Assembly: GCF_036697405.1 (NCBI RefSeq)
Contig: NZ_JBAHWA010000014.1
Coordinates: 1 to 64,000, forward strand
DNA length: 64,000 nucleotides
From: Lysobacter sp036697405
Lineage (GTDB): Bacteria; Pseudomonadota; Gammaproteobacteria; Xanthomonadales; Xanthomonadaceae
Direction of reading: 5' to 3'
Positions 24,859 to 32,910 of this stretch are shown one piece after another; position 1 is the stretch's first letter, and every line of letters starts with the position of its first letter. The notes under the pieces are model-generated. The model did not search any database. It had not been told where the DNA came from and saw only the letters and a list, made by a program, of their open reading frames with translations. A program made the position numbers and the translations under genes.

Positions 24859-25440
24859 TCAGTCCGGCGACGCCACGCGGGTATCGACCGCGATCCAATT
24901 GGTCTCCCAGCTGCGGCCGCCGTCGTCGGAGTAGGCCTGCTCGAAGCGCGCCGAGTCGCGGCCGATGTCGGAGATGACGAAGCGCACCAGGATCGCGCGG
25001 CCGTCCAGGTCTTCCGCCCCGTAGAACTCGCCGCGACCGCCACGGAAAGCGCCGTACAGCGGACGCGTGAGCATGCCGTTGCTCGCGCTGGCGTAGTTGA
25101 TGTTCCATTGCCGGGTCTGCGGGTTGTACAGCCGCAGGCTGGTGCCGTGGATGCGGCCGGCCGGACTTTCCACACGCAGTTCGACCAAGTTGGCGCGACC
25201 GTCCAGCACGCCGCGCACCACGGTGGTGCCGGTGTACTCGACCCAGTCCTTCGATCCCGACAGCGGGCGCGTCAGCCGCCGCACCTGGGTCTTCCAATGG
25301 CCCAGTTCCCAATCGAAATCGTGCTGGCCGTCGCCTGGGGCGGTCTCGGCCGTGGCGCGCGGCGGCTGCGCGAAGGCCGTCATCGCCAACAGCGCCAACA
25401 GGCAGGCGCCGAACCGTCGCAATCGCAGGGTGTTTTGCAT
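24859..25440 (-). CDS. exported DUF1579-like (lipocalin-fold) protein
   Basis: The 193-residue protein has a signal peptide (RRFGACLLALLAMTAFA-Q). The mature part opens with HDFDWELGHWKTQVRRL and continues with beta-rich blocks (VVRGVLDGRANLVELRV, LYNPQTRQWNINYAS, YSDDGGRSWETNWI), typical of DUF1579-related proteins, which form lipocalin-like barrels. It is transcribed divergently from the HxlR regulator gene, 51 bp apart, so the HxlR protein probably controls it. Confidence 0.82.
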   Translation of the reverse strand: MQNTLRLRRFGACLLALLAMTAFAQPPRATAETAPGDGQHDFDWELGHWKTQVRRLTRPLSGSKDWVEYTGTTVVRGVLDGRANLVELRVESPAGRIHGTSLRLYNPQTRQWNINYASASNGMLTRPLYGAFRGGRGEFYGAEDLDGRAILVRFVISDIGRDSARFEQAYSDDGGRSWETNWIAVDTRVASPD

Positions 25441-25491
25441 CGTCGCGCTCCGTTTCGCATGATGGCGACAGATTGCGAGCGCGAGGCGTGC

Positions 25492-25902
25492 ATGAACAAG
25501 AACGCACCTGCAGGTAACCGTGCCCGGCCCAATCCGCTGGATGGCTGTCCGCTGGCGGCCGCGTTCGGCGCCATCGGCGGCAAATGGAAGCTCACCATCC
25601 TGTATTGGCTGGCCCACGGCGAGCTGCATTTTGCCGGCCTGACGCGGCGGGTCGCGCCGATCTCGCACAAGGTGCTGACCCAGCAGCTGCGCGAGCTCGA
25701 GGCCGACGGCATCGTCGAACGCAGGCCCACCGGCGCGGCGCCGGCGCCGGTGATCTACCAGCTCAGCGCGTATGGCCAGACCCTGCTGCCCCTGATCGAG
25801 AGCGTGCGCGTGTGGGGCGAGGGCCATCTGCGGCGCAAGGCCGCGCCGCCCGCGCGCGCGCAGGCGATGGCCTGCGGCGCGGCGGTGGCGCGATCCGGTT
25901 AG
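25492..25902 (+). CDS. HxlR family transcriptional regulator
   Basis: The 136-residue winged-helix protein has the HxlR pattern CPLAAAFGAIGGKWKLTIL (near 18-36), LTRRVAPISHKVLTQQLRELEADGIVER, and VIYQLSAYGQTLLPLI. The Cys in DGCPL is the conserved redox- or effector-sensitive residue of the family. ATG 25492 with GAGG at 25483 was preferred over ATG 25462. It is divergent from the DUF1579-like gene. Confidence 0.93.
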   Translation: MNKNAPAGNRARPNPLDGCPLAAAFGAIGGKWKLTILYWLAHGELHFAGLTRRVAPISHKVLTQQLRELEADGIVERRPTGAAPAPVIYQLSAYGQTLLPLIESVRVWGEGHLRRKAAPPARAQAMACGAAVARSG

Positions 25903-25945
25903 GGCCGGCCTGGCCCAGGCGCGCGCCTGGGCGCGGTCGGACGCT

Positions 25946-26296
25946 TCACATGCCCGGAATCGGCAGGCACTCCATCACCTCGACGCCGTCTCCCGGGAAG
26001 ATCGCGAAGTGCGGATGGTTCTCGAACAGTTTGGCGGCGGCTTCCTGCGAATCGGCGCGCACCACGCTGTAGGCGGCCATGGCGTTGCGGATGTCCGCGA
26101 TGCCCTCGCTGGTGACGCGCTTGGTTTTGCCCAAGGGCGCGCCGTGATCGACGATGACGCTGGCGTTGCGCGTCGCCCACTCCTCCCAGGCCTGCATGCC
26201 GGCCTTCTCGCGCGCCGCGCGCGTGGCTTCGTCCAGGGTCTTCCAGGCGTCCATCGAGGCCGCCGAGCCGGTAAATATCGCCAGATAGTTCTTCAT
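25946..26296 (-). CDS. YciI-like (dimeric alpha-beta barrel) protein
   Basis: The 116-residue protein opens MKNYLAIFTGSAASMDAWKTL and has the block VVRADSQEAAAKLFENHPHF, which match YCII-related proteins. It sits 99 bp downstream of the DUF4287 gene on the same strand and most likely shares its ECF42-type promoter at 26674-26700. YciI/DGPF proteins are the usual targets of ECF42 sigma factors; their chemistry is mostly unknown. Confidence 0.8.
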   Translation of the reverse strand: MKNYLAIFTGSAASMDAWKTLDEATRAAREKAGMQAWEEWATRNASVIVDHGAPLGKTKRVTSEGIADIRNAMAAYSVVRADSQEAAAKLFENHPHFAIFPGDGVEVMECLPIPGM

Positions 26297-26395
26297 CGCT
26301 TACTCCTTCTTGGGGGTGTGGAAACAGGGTGGACCCAGGCCCAGCCTGCGGAAGTGAAAACCTCGGCCGACCGGGCCGACCGAGGCGCATGCGCC

Positions 26396-26626
26396 TTACT
26401 TGTCGCCCTCTTTCTTCATGCCCTTCAGCAAGGCCACGATCGCCATCGAATGGCCATGGCCCAGATCGAAGTCCTGCTTCAGCCAGGCAATGACGTCGCC
26501 CGGCTTCACACCGGGCTGCAGGCCCTTGGGGCCCGCCAATCCCTTTTTGGCGGCCAGGGCGCGGAAGTCGGACGGGGTCTTGCCGGTCTTGGTCTGGATG
26601 TTGTCGAGATAGGCCTGGAAGGACAT
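26396..26626 (-). CDS. DUF4287 protein
   Basis: The 76-residue protein begins MSFQAYLDNIQTKTGKTPSDF, which is the DUF4287 signature, followed by GLQPGVKPGDVIAWLKQDFDLGHGHSMAIVALLKG. It is cytosolic with no catalytic motif. It is the first gene of a pair with the YciI-like gene. Its promoter carries the same TGTCGA-17-CGTC element found in the sigma-factor cluster 32-36 kb away. Confidence 0.9.
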   Translation of the reverse strand: MSFQAYLDNIQTKTGKTPSDFRALAAKKGLAGPKGLQPGVKPGDVIAWLKQDFDLGHGHSMAIVALLKGMKKEGDK

Positions 26627-26655
26627 GGATGGGGCTCCTGAGTGGGCGGATGAGC

Positions 26656-26680
26656 GGCGCTCTTACCCAGGGCGACGAAC
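26656..26680. repeat. 25-bp exact repeat shared with 62602-62626
   Basis: This block covers the -10 element and transcribed leader of the DUF4287 promoter. It is identical at all 25 positions to the leader of the YciI gene at 62114-62536. Beyond it the two promoters differ in the spacer but keep the -35. The identity suggests recent duplication or a conserved leader function. Confidence 0.85.
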
Positions 26681-26700
26681 CAAGGCGGGCGGAATCGACA
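26674..26700 (-). promoter_or_regulatory. predicted ECF42 promoter of DUF4287-YciI
   Basis: Read on the minus strand: TGTCGA (26700-26695), 17-bp spacer beginning TTCCG and ending GTT, then CGTC (26677-26674). It matches two elements at 62059-62085 and 62620-62646 with the same spacer length. ECF42 promoters characterised in Streptomyces have TGTCGA/CG(A/T)C. The DUF4287 start lies 47 bp downstream. Confidence 0.78.
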
Positions 26701-26777
26701 AGCCCGGTGAAAAAATTTTCGAAGGGGCGGATGTTAAAATCCGGATCCCTTCAGCCAGCCTCGGAGCGAGCGACGCG

Positions 26778-27698
26778 ATGACCGCCACAGCTTTCTATCC
26801 CATCGGTACCCCCGGTCAGGCTTGGGGGGCCGCGGAAGTCGCCGAGTGGCGCTCGCGACAGGTCCGTCATCGCAGCTACGAAGCCGATGTGCTGAGCAAG
26901 ATCGATGCGCTGCGTTCGCGCTTCGACGTGATCGAGTACGGCCGCCTGGACTATGCGCCCGACAGTTATCCGCTGTTCGCGATCAAGAGCCGGGACTGGC
27001 AGGACGGCCTGCCCACCGCTCTGGTCACCGGCGGCGTGCACGGTTACGAGACCAGCGGCGTGCACGGCGCGCTGGAATTCGTCGAGCGCCATGCCGCCGA
27101 CTACGCCGGCCGCGCCAACCTGCTGATCGCGCCCTGCATCAGCCCCTGGGCCTACGAGCGCATCCACCGCTGGAACCCGCAGGCGATCGACCCGAACCGC
27201 TCCTTCCGCGAAGACAGCCCGGCACCGGAGTCGGCCGCGCTGATGCGCCTGGTCGCCCCGGTGAGCGAGAGCGTGCTGGTGCACATCGACCTGCACGAAA
27301 CCACCGACAGCGACGAATCCGAGTTCCGCCCGGCGCTGGCCGCGCGCGACGGCAAGCCCTTCGAGCCCGGCGAAATCCCCGACGGCTTCTATCTGGTCGA
27401 CGACACGCAGGCTCCGCAGCCGGCCTTCCAGCAGGCGGTGATCGCGGCGGTGGCCCAGGTCACCCATATCGCGCCGGCCGACGACAAGGGCGAAATCATC
27501 GGCTCGACGGTGGTCGCGCCGGGCGTCATCCACTATGCGCTGCGGCCGCTGGGCCTGTGTGCCGGCGTCACCGACGCGCGTTACCGCACCACCACCGAGG
27601 TCTATCCGGACAGCCCGCGCGCCACGCCCGAGCAGTGCAACACCGCGCAGGCCACCGCCGTGTGCGCGGCGATCGATTACGCCCTGGCGCATCCCTGA
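26778..27698 (+). CDS. M14 family metallocarboxypeptidase
   Basis: The 306-residue protein has the zinc ligands of M14: HGYE (in GGVHGYETSG, near residue 90) and the downstream His in VHIDLHETTD (near 175). TTEVYPDS near 277 supplies the catalytic Glu region. There is no signal peptide, so it is cytosolic, related to the succinylglutamate desuccinylase/aspartoacylase-like M14 branch. It is followed by a strong intrinsic terminator. ATG 26778 was chosen as the first ATG that starts the folded domain. Confidence 0.88.
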   Translation: MTATAFYPIGTPGQAWGAAEVAEWRSRQVRHRSYEADVLSKIDALRSRFDVIEYGRLDYAPDSYPLFAIKSRDWQDGLPTALVTGGVHGYETSGVHGALEFVERHAADYAGRANLLIAPCISPWAYERIHRWNPQAIDPNRSFREDSPAPESAALMRLVAPVSESVLVHIDLHETTDSDESEFRPALAARDGKPFEPGEIPDGFYLVDDTQAPQPAFQQAVIAAVAQVTHIAPADDKGEIIGSTVVAPGVIHYALRPLGLCAGVTDARYRTTTEVYPDSPRATPEQCNTAQATAVCAAIDYALAHP

Positions 27699-27721
27699 TC
27701 GCCGCTGGGCGAATTCACGCG

Positions 27722-27748
27722 AAGGCCGCTCATCGAGCGGCCTTTTTT
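27722..27748 (+). terminator. intrinsic terminator of the M14 gene
   Basis: Stem AAGGCCGCT / AGCGGCCTT with loop CATCG, followed by T residues to 27748. It lies 24 bp after the stop codon. Confidence 0.92.
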
Positions 27749-27769
27749 CGGCGCCGGCCGCCGGCGGCG

Positions 27770-28621
27770 TCAGGCCCCGGCCGCCCTGGCCCTGAGCATC
27801 CAGCAGGCCGCGGTGAATCGCACCGTGCCGCCGTACACATAGGGCTCGAACGCGTTACGCACGGTTTCGATCACCCGCGTGCGCGTCGGCTCGTCCGCGC
27901 CGCGCAGGCTGAGGCCGACCGGGCCGAGGCGGCTGAGATAGGGGACCAGCTCGCGCTCGGGCAGGGCGCAGTCCACATCGATCGGCGCGATGTCGATGCC
28001 GGTCCAGCCGCTGTCCTGGAGGATGTTGCGCACGCGCTCAGCGTCGGCGAAGGCGAATTGCCCGGGGCCGTCGGCGCGCCGCGCCGGCAGTTCGGGCAGC
28101 AGCGGCGCCGCGGCGCGTTCGGCGACGGTCATGAACGGGTTCTCGGCGGCGCCGCGCCAGGCGATGCAGCGCAGTTCGGCGCCGGGGCCGGTAGCGCGGC
28201 GCAGGTTGGCGTGGGCCGCGACCGGGTCGTCGAAGAACATCACGCCGAAGCGCGACAGCAACAGGTCGAAGCCGCCGGGTTCGAAATCGTAGGTCTGCGC
28301 GTCGGCGACGACGTAGCGCGCCGACGAAGCTTCCTGCTCGGCGCGCACGCGCGCCATCGCGATCATCGGTTCCGAAATGTCGATGCCCAGGCAGCGGCCT
28401 TGCGCGCCCAGCCGCCGCGAGGCCGCCAGCGAGACCGCCCCCGTGCCGCAACCGATATCGAGCACCCGGCTTGCGGAACCGATAGCGATCTCCGCGATCA
28501 GCAGTTCCTGGAACGGCAGGAACAGGCGGTCGAGCAAGGCCTGGGACTCGACCCAGGCGTGCCCGGCGGGGCCGTTCCACAGGCCGGCGGTGTTGGGGGA
28601 GGTCTGCGCGTCGGCGTTCAT
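27770..28621 (-). CDS. class I SAM-dependent methyltransferase
   Basis: The 283-residue protein has the SAM motif RVLDIGCGTGAVSLAASRRLGA (near 52-73), LGIDISEPMIAMAR, and DLLLSRFGVMFFDDP. It resembles UbiE/MenG-like small-molecule methyltransferases, with substrate unknown. Start ATG 28621. It is divergent from a MerR regulator gene, and the MerR-type dyad 28665-28682 lies between them, so it is the likely regulated gene. Confidence 0.9.
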   Translation of the reverse strand: MNADAQTSPNTAGLWNGPAGHAWVESQALLDRLFLPFQELLIAEIAIGSASRVLDIGCGTGAVSLAASRRLGAQGRCLGIDISEPMIAMARVRAEQEASSARYVVADAQTYDFEPGGFDLLLSRFGVMFFDDPVAAHANLRRATGPGAELRCIAWRGAAENPFMTVAERAAAPLLPELPARRADGPGQFAFADAERVRNILQDSGWTGIDIAPIDVDCALPERELVPYLSRLGPVGLSLRGADEPTRTRVIETVRNAFEPYVYGGTVRFTAACWMLRARAAGA

Positions 28622-28664
28622 GGCGGTGGGCTTGCCTTCGAATGAGGGAGACCGCACTGTGCAA

Positions 28665-28682
28665 CTTCAAGTCGACTTGAGG
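28665..28682. promoter_or_regulatory. MerR-family operator
   Basis: CTTCAAGTCGACTTGAGG, a dyad with one mismatch, located between the divergent methyltransferase and MerR genes and ending 8 bp before the GTG start of MerR. CCTCAAG...CTTGAGG dyads are the common operators of SoxR/CueR-type MerR proteins. Confidence 0.75.
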
Positions 28683-28690
28683 TCAAGGGC

Positions 28691-29110
28691 GTGAGCGAGT
28701 TGGACATCGCCGAGGTCGCGCGGCGCTCCGGCGTACCCGCGTCGGCCCTGCGCTACTACGAGGAAAAAGGCCTGATCGCGCCGATCGGCAGGCACGGCCT
28801 GCGCCGTCAGTACGATCCGGCGGTGCTGGAGCGGCTGGCGCTGATCGCGGTAGGACGGGCCGCCGGCTTCGCCTTGGACGAGATCGCGCAGATGTTCGCC
28901 GCGGACGGCCAGCCGCGCATCGACCGACACAAGCTGCTGGCCAAGGCAGAGGAGCTGGATGCGACCATTCGCAAGCTCAGCGGGCTGCGCGAGGGCTTGC
29001 GCCACGCAGCGGCCTGTCGTGCGCCCAGTCACATGGAATGCCCGAGCTTCCGCCGCATCCTGCGCGCGGCGGCGTCCGGCGGCATCAGGCCCGGAAAGAA
29101 GCCGACCTAG
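28691..29110 (+). CDS. MerR family transcriptional regulator
   Basis: The 139-residue protein starts at GTG 28691. The MerR winged HTH spans residues 3-70 (LDIAEVARRSGVPASALRYYEEKGLI, LIAVGRAAGFALDEIAQMF). A dimerisation helix and a Cys pair follow (CRAPSHMEC), where metal- or redox-sensing MerR proteins keep their ligands. The effector is not predictable. It probably regulates itself and the divergent methyltransferase via the overlapping dyad. Confidence 0.92.
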   Translation: MSELDIAEVARRSGVPASALRYYEEKGLIAPIGRHGLRRQYDPAVLERLALIAVGRAAGFALDEIAQMFAADGQPRIDRHKLLAKAEELDATIRKLSGLREGLRHAAACRAPSHMECPSFRRILRAAASGGIRPGKKPT

Positions 29111-29222
29111 GTCCGGAGCGCGCCGGCTGGAACCGCATGCTCGGCGGACTGCGACCGTGCTGGACGCCGTTTCGCGGCATCTGCTATCTATGCGCCAGAT
29201 TTCGAGCCCCGGGGAGGCCGGA

Positions 29223-29654
29223 ATGGATCCGAAACTGCAAGAACTCATGGCCCGCACCAATCTGGACCAGTTGCTGGCGCCACCCTCGCAGGAAGTCGAT
29301 CTGAACCAGCCCGTCGCGCCGTCGGCGCCCGAGCCCATGGAGCCGGCGCGTTCCACCGTCGATCCCTTCCAGGCGAACTTCGCCACCACCGACGTGATCG
29401 GCAAGCTGCACGACGGCGGCGCCGGTTCCGGCGTGCGCTGGTTCGCGCTGATCTTTCTCGGCGGGCCGATGCTGATCTTCGGTCTGAGCCTGCTCTACCT
29501 GACCTGGTACGACCCGCAGTCGGGCGCCTTCAAGGTACCCGACGGCATCGGCGCGGCCTTGAAGGCGCTGTTCGGTACCGTGGCCGCGTTCGCGGTGGGC
29601 GGCTTCTGGCCCTACATCATTTATCGCCGCCGCCCGCCGGTGAAGCGCCAATGA
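29223..29654 (+). CDS. membrane protein of unknown function
   Basis: The 143-residue protein has a cytosolic Pro/Ala-rich N-terminus (about 1-68) and two hydrophobic segments (VRWFALIFLGGPMLIFGLSLLYLTW, about 72-96, and LKALFGTVAAFAVGGFWPYIIY, about 112-135). GGGGAGG at 29211 supports ATG 29223. It overlaps the next gene by ATGA. No family was recognised. Confidence 0.75.
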   Translation: MDPKLQELMARTNLDQLLAPPSQEVDLNQPVAPSAPEPMEPARSTVDPFQANFATTDVIGKLHDGGAGSGVRWFALIFLGGPMLIFGLSLLYLTWYDPQSGAFKVPDGIGAALKALFGTVAAFAVGGFWPYIIYRRRPPVKRQ

Positions 29655-30025
29655 GATCTGCGTGGATGCTGGCCGCCTTGCTGAGTCTGAGCGCCGGCGC
29701 GCTCCCCGCGCAGGAGCGCGCCTCCGAGTCGCGGGACCCGCTGGTCCGCGAATACGGCCTGGCCGTGCAGCGCGCCATCCTCGAGCGCTGGACGCGGCCG
29801 GAATCGGTGGCCGAAGGCCAGCGCTGCGTGCTGGCGGTGACCCAACTCCCGGGCGGCATCGTCGTGTCCGTGATGGCGACGCCCGACTGCGAATACGACG
29901 CCATCGGCAAGCGTTCCATCGAGACGGCGGTGCTGAAGGCGCAGCCGCTGCCGTACGAGGGCTACGAGCGCGTATTCCAGCGCCGGTTGAACCTGGTCTT
30001 CGTCGTCAAGGACCCTGCTCTCTAG
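29651..30025 (+). CDS. exported TolA/TonB C-terminal-like protein
   Basis: The 124-residue protein has a signal peptide (residues 1-20, ending ALPA-Q). The mature part has AVQRAILERWTRPESVAEGQRCVLAVTQLPGGIVVSVMATPDCEYD and FQRRLNLVFVVKDPAL, the pattern of the TolA C-terminal (TonB-like) domain, with a Cys pair likely in a disulfide as in TolA. It lacks the membrane anchor and long helix of TolA. Start and preceding stop overlap by 4 bp, so it is coupled to the upstream membrane protein and the two may work together. Confidence 0.75.
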   Translation: MRSAWMLAALLSLSAGALPAQERASESRDPLVREYGLAVQRAILERWTRPESVAEGQRCVLAVTQLPGGIVVSVMATPDCEYDAIGKRSIETAVLKAQPLPYEGYERVFQRRLNLVFVVKDPAL

Positions 30026-30073
30026 GACGGATTCGGACCCGCCTGCGCCAAGGCTGCCGGCCGTACGTCGGCG

Positions 30074-31186
30074 CTAGCGCTTGTCGCCGCCGCCTTCGGC
30101 GGTCAAGGGCCGCACATAGTCGAGCAGGCTGGTCAGCAGCTTGCCGGGCTCCTCCCAGGGCATCATGTGCGAGGAGTGCTCGAACCAGACGCCGCGCTTG
30201 TAGGGCGCCTTGAGCTGGGCCAGCCAGGCGGCGGTGGGTTCCGACGGCGTGGTGTAGTCGTGGCGGCCCATGAACATCAGCACCGGGATCGGGAATTCGC
30301 GCACCTGGCTCATGTCGACGGTCAGGAATTCGGGCAGCAGGCGGCCCAGCGAGAACACGTTGCCTTCGTCGACGGCGGCGCGGTCGCAGTCGTCGTACTC
30401 CGGCGACAGCAGCGGTGCGCGGTAGAAGTAGGTCGAGCTGTCGCGGTAGGCGGTCAGGCCGCCGTAATGCTGCGCCCATTTGCGCGCGGCGATGATGCGC
30501 TCGCGGGTGATGGGCCGGTCGCCGGGGTAGGGCGCGATCGCCTGCATTTCCTTGATCGCCTCCAGGTTGCCCTCGGCCTGGGCCTGGCGCATGCCGTGCT
30601 CGAAGCTGATGCGCTCGTTCTCGCGCACGTCGATGACCTGGCCGACGCCGATGTAGGCGTAGAACAGGTCCGGCCGCTTCAGGGCCGCGCGCATGCCGAT
30701 GATGGTGCCCCAACTGTGGCCCATCAGCACCAACTTGGGTTTGCCGTAGCGCTTGCGCAGGTACTCGGCCACTTCGATGGCATCGTCGACGTAGCGCTCG
30801 ATGCGCAGGGTGTCGGCGTAGCCGTTCGGATCCTGCCGGGTGTAGGTCTTGCCGGCGCCGCGCTGGTCCCAGTTGGCGACGGTGAAGTATTCCTCGATCG
30901 GGCGCTGGAACTGCCACAGGGTCGGCGTCAGCGGCGAGGCCGGCCCGCCATGCACGAACAGGATCAAGGGATTGGCCTTGTCCTGGCCGCGCACGTTGAT
31001 CCACTGCTCGATGCCGCCGGCCTTCACCGCGTAGGCTTCCTGCACCCCGTCGGGATTGAGGATGCGGCCCAGGTCCTGAATGACCACGCGGGCGTCGGCG
31101 TACTTGGAGGTGTCCTTGCATTCGGCCGCCTGGGCGGCGGGACACAGGAGCAGCGACAAGGCGAACAGCAGCGGCAGTGGTTTCAT
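30074..31186 (-). CDS. exported alpha/beta hydrolase, proline iminopeptidase-like (S33)
   Basis: The 370-residue protein has a signal peptide (MKPLPLLFALSLLLCPAAQA). The hydrolase fold shows the oxyanion HGGPAS, WDQRGAGKTY, nucleophile GHSWGT (Ser near residue 160), an Asp in FMGRHDYTTP and the catalytic His in EHSSHMMPWEEP. HGGP and DQRG are typical of S33 prolyl aminopeptidases. Periplasmic or secreted; substrate inferred to be peptides. Confidence 0.88.
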   Translation of the reverse strand: MKPLPLLFALSLLLCPAAQAAECKDTSKYADARVVIQDLGRILNPDGVQEAYAVKAGGIEQWINVRGQDKANPLILFVHGGPASPLTPTLWQFQRPIEEYFTVANWDQRGAGKTYTRQDPNGYADTLRIERYVDDAIEVAEYLRKRYGKPKLVLMGHSWGTIIGMRAALKRPDLFYAYIGVGQVIDVRENERISFEHGMRQAQAEGNLEAIKEMQAIAPYPGDRPITRERIIAARKWAQHYGGLTAYRDSSTYFYRAPLLSPEYDDCDRAAVDEGNVFSLGRLLPEFLTVDMSQVREFPIPVLMFMGRHDYTTPSEPTAAWLAQLKAPYKRGVWFEHSSHMMPWEEPGKLLTSLLDYVRPLTAEGGGDKR

Positions 31187-31406
31187 GAGCGGCCCTTCGA
31201 ATGCGTGGAAACGAAACGCGAGGCCGCACGATGTACTGGACCGAGGCGACGGGTGCAAGACCGGACGCTCGTATCCGTGCGGTTAAGGCTACGGATACGG
31301 AGAAGGCGCGCACGGTTGCGCGTGCGCGCTGGCGGTGGGACCGAAGTGCGGGGTGCGTGCAGCGCCGCCCGAGCCGGCCGCGGTCGACCGTCCCGGGCGG
31401 CGACGG

Positions 31407-32582
31407 TCAGCGATTCACCGAAGGCCCGTTCACGCCCACGTAGCCGTTCGCGCAGCCGGTGGTGCAGGTGGTCGCGAGCATGTTGTAGACGATGCGACCG
31501 GCGTTGCTCTTGGAGCGGAAGTGGCCGACGCCGTTGCTGGTGTCGCCGCCGCCGGCGTTGTAGGGGCTGCCGTCCGACCAGTCCCAGTCGTAGGCATAAG
31601 CGCTGCTGCCGGTGCCGATGTCGACCTGCGCCTTGACGTTGGCGGCCGCGTTGAACAGCGCGCCGGAGCTGCAGCCGCCCGAGTAACTGGTGGTGAAGCA
31701 ATGGACCTGGTCGTAGAGGCCGCCGGTGATGGTGTAGAACGAGATCGTGCTGAGCAGGGTCGGCATCGCGCGCAGGCTGTTGCTGCCGCTGCCGGTCCAG
31801 CGGTTGTAGCCGTAGTAGGCCACGCCGGTGCTCGGGTAGAGGCCGAAGGTGTAGTAGTCGTAGGGGAAGACGTAGGCCTCGGCGTTGCAGGTCGGGGCGT
31901 ACGGCGACTGATAGCCCGTGCTCAGGCAGGTCTGCAGGCCGCGCAGGCCGCCGCCGATGTTGACGAAGCGGCGCACGCTGCCGTGGTAGCCGTAGTAGCG
32001 CAGCATGGCCAGGCTCATCGACGAGCCCAGCGAGTGGGCGACGATATCGACCTGGCTGCGGCCGGTGTAGGTCTTCACCTTGTCGATGAAGGTCTTGAGG
32101 ATCTGGTACTTGGCCGGCTCGTGGTAGTTGTACTGCGGCGCGGCGCGTTCGTCCGCATCCAGATAGGTCACGCCGAACAGCTCGCAGTCGTTGTAGCCGC
32201 GCGCCTTGAGTTCGTCGTAGATCGAGTGGGCCGGCGTGGCGTAACCGGCGACGGCGGCGGGCGGCATGTCGAAACTGATCGCACTGTCGCCGTTGCCGGC
32301 GATGAACACCACCGGCGTGCGCGTGGCGATGCAGTTGCCGCCGCCGAAGCCGCCGTTGCCCACGCCGGGGCTGAATCCGCCCGCGTATTGGCTGGCCGTG
32401 CCCAGGCAGGTGTAGCCGTTGTTGCTGCCGCAATCCAGGGCCTGCGCGGTGCCGGGCGCGAACAGGGCCAGGCTGGCCAGGGCCGGCAGCAGGAGCGCGC
32501 AGGCGAATCCGCTGGCGCGGGCGGACATGCGATCGGAGGCCGAAAGCGCGAGCGAGACGAAATCTAGCGTGCTGCGGAACAT
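31407..32582 (-). CDS. PhaZ7-type extracellular poly(3-hydroxybutyrate) depolymerase homologue
   Basis: The 391-residue secreted protein starts at ATG 32582, supported by GGGGAGGG 6 bp upstream; ATG 32528 would give a shorter, more conventional signal. The mature part has CLGTASQYAGGFSPGVGN, TPVVFIAGNGDSAISFDMPP, a lipase box AHSLGSS and WSDGSPYNAGGGDTSNGVGHFR. These blocks closely follow my memory of Paucimonas lemoignei PhaZ7, which degrades native amorphous PHB; its nucleophile Ser, Asp and His positions all have counterparts. Several paired cysteines indicate disulfides. Activity on PHB is inferred. Confidence 0.88.
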   Translation of the reverse strand: MFRSTLDFVSLALSASDRMSARASGFACALLLPALASLALFAPGTAQALDCGSNNGYTCLGTASQYAGGFSPGVGNGGFGGGNCIATRTPVVFIAGNGDSAISFDMPPAAVAGYATPAHSIYDELKARGYNDCELFGVTYLDADERAAPQYNYHEPAKYQILKTFIDKVKTYTGRSQVDIVAHSLGSSMSLAMLRYYGYHGSVRRFVNIGGGLRGLQTCLSTGYQSPYAPTCNAEAYVFPYDYYTFGLYPSTGVAYYGYNRWTGSGSNSLRAMPTLLSTISFYTITGGLYDQVHCFTTSYSGGCSSGALFNAAANVKAQVDIGTGSSAYAYDWDWSDGSPYNAGGGDTSNGVGHFRSKSNAGRIVYNMLATTCTTGCANGYVGVNGPSVNR

Positions 32583-32910
32583 GAGAGCCCTCCCCAGGGT
32601 GTCTTTCGACCACATCGAATGCCGGATCGCAGCGATGCTGGACCCCGGCGGGGGGCTTGGCTATTGCACCTATGGGCGATGCCGGGCGGGGCGGTCGCGG
32701 TGGAACCGCCGCTCATGGCGGCGCGCGACGCCAGAGTGTTTCGAGCAGGGAAGCCGGGCGCCGGCGAATCCCACTTTCTAGCTCGCCGAGACGCCGTCGC
32801 CCATCACCGAAAGCAGGTAGCCCAGGTGTGCCTGCCGCAGCGACGGCGGGACTATGCTGCGCGCACGCACCACCCAGCGATGCGTTTCCACACGGCTCAG
32901 GGATGAGGAC
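32583..32910. other. intergenic region between divergent PhaZ7-like and GH76-like genes
   Basis: A 328-bp divergent promoter region. I see no convincing gene, terminator or strong palindrome in it. Both flanking genes have good ribosome sites at its edges (GGGGAGGG for the depolymerase, GAGG before 32911). Confidence 0.5.

Noticed and set aside
31300..31330. GCGCAC/GTGCGC hairpin between the S33 and PhaZ7-like genes
   Set aside because: Short arms in very GC-rich sequence with no T-run; not convincing as a terminator.
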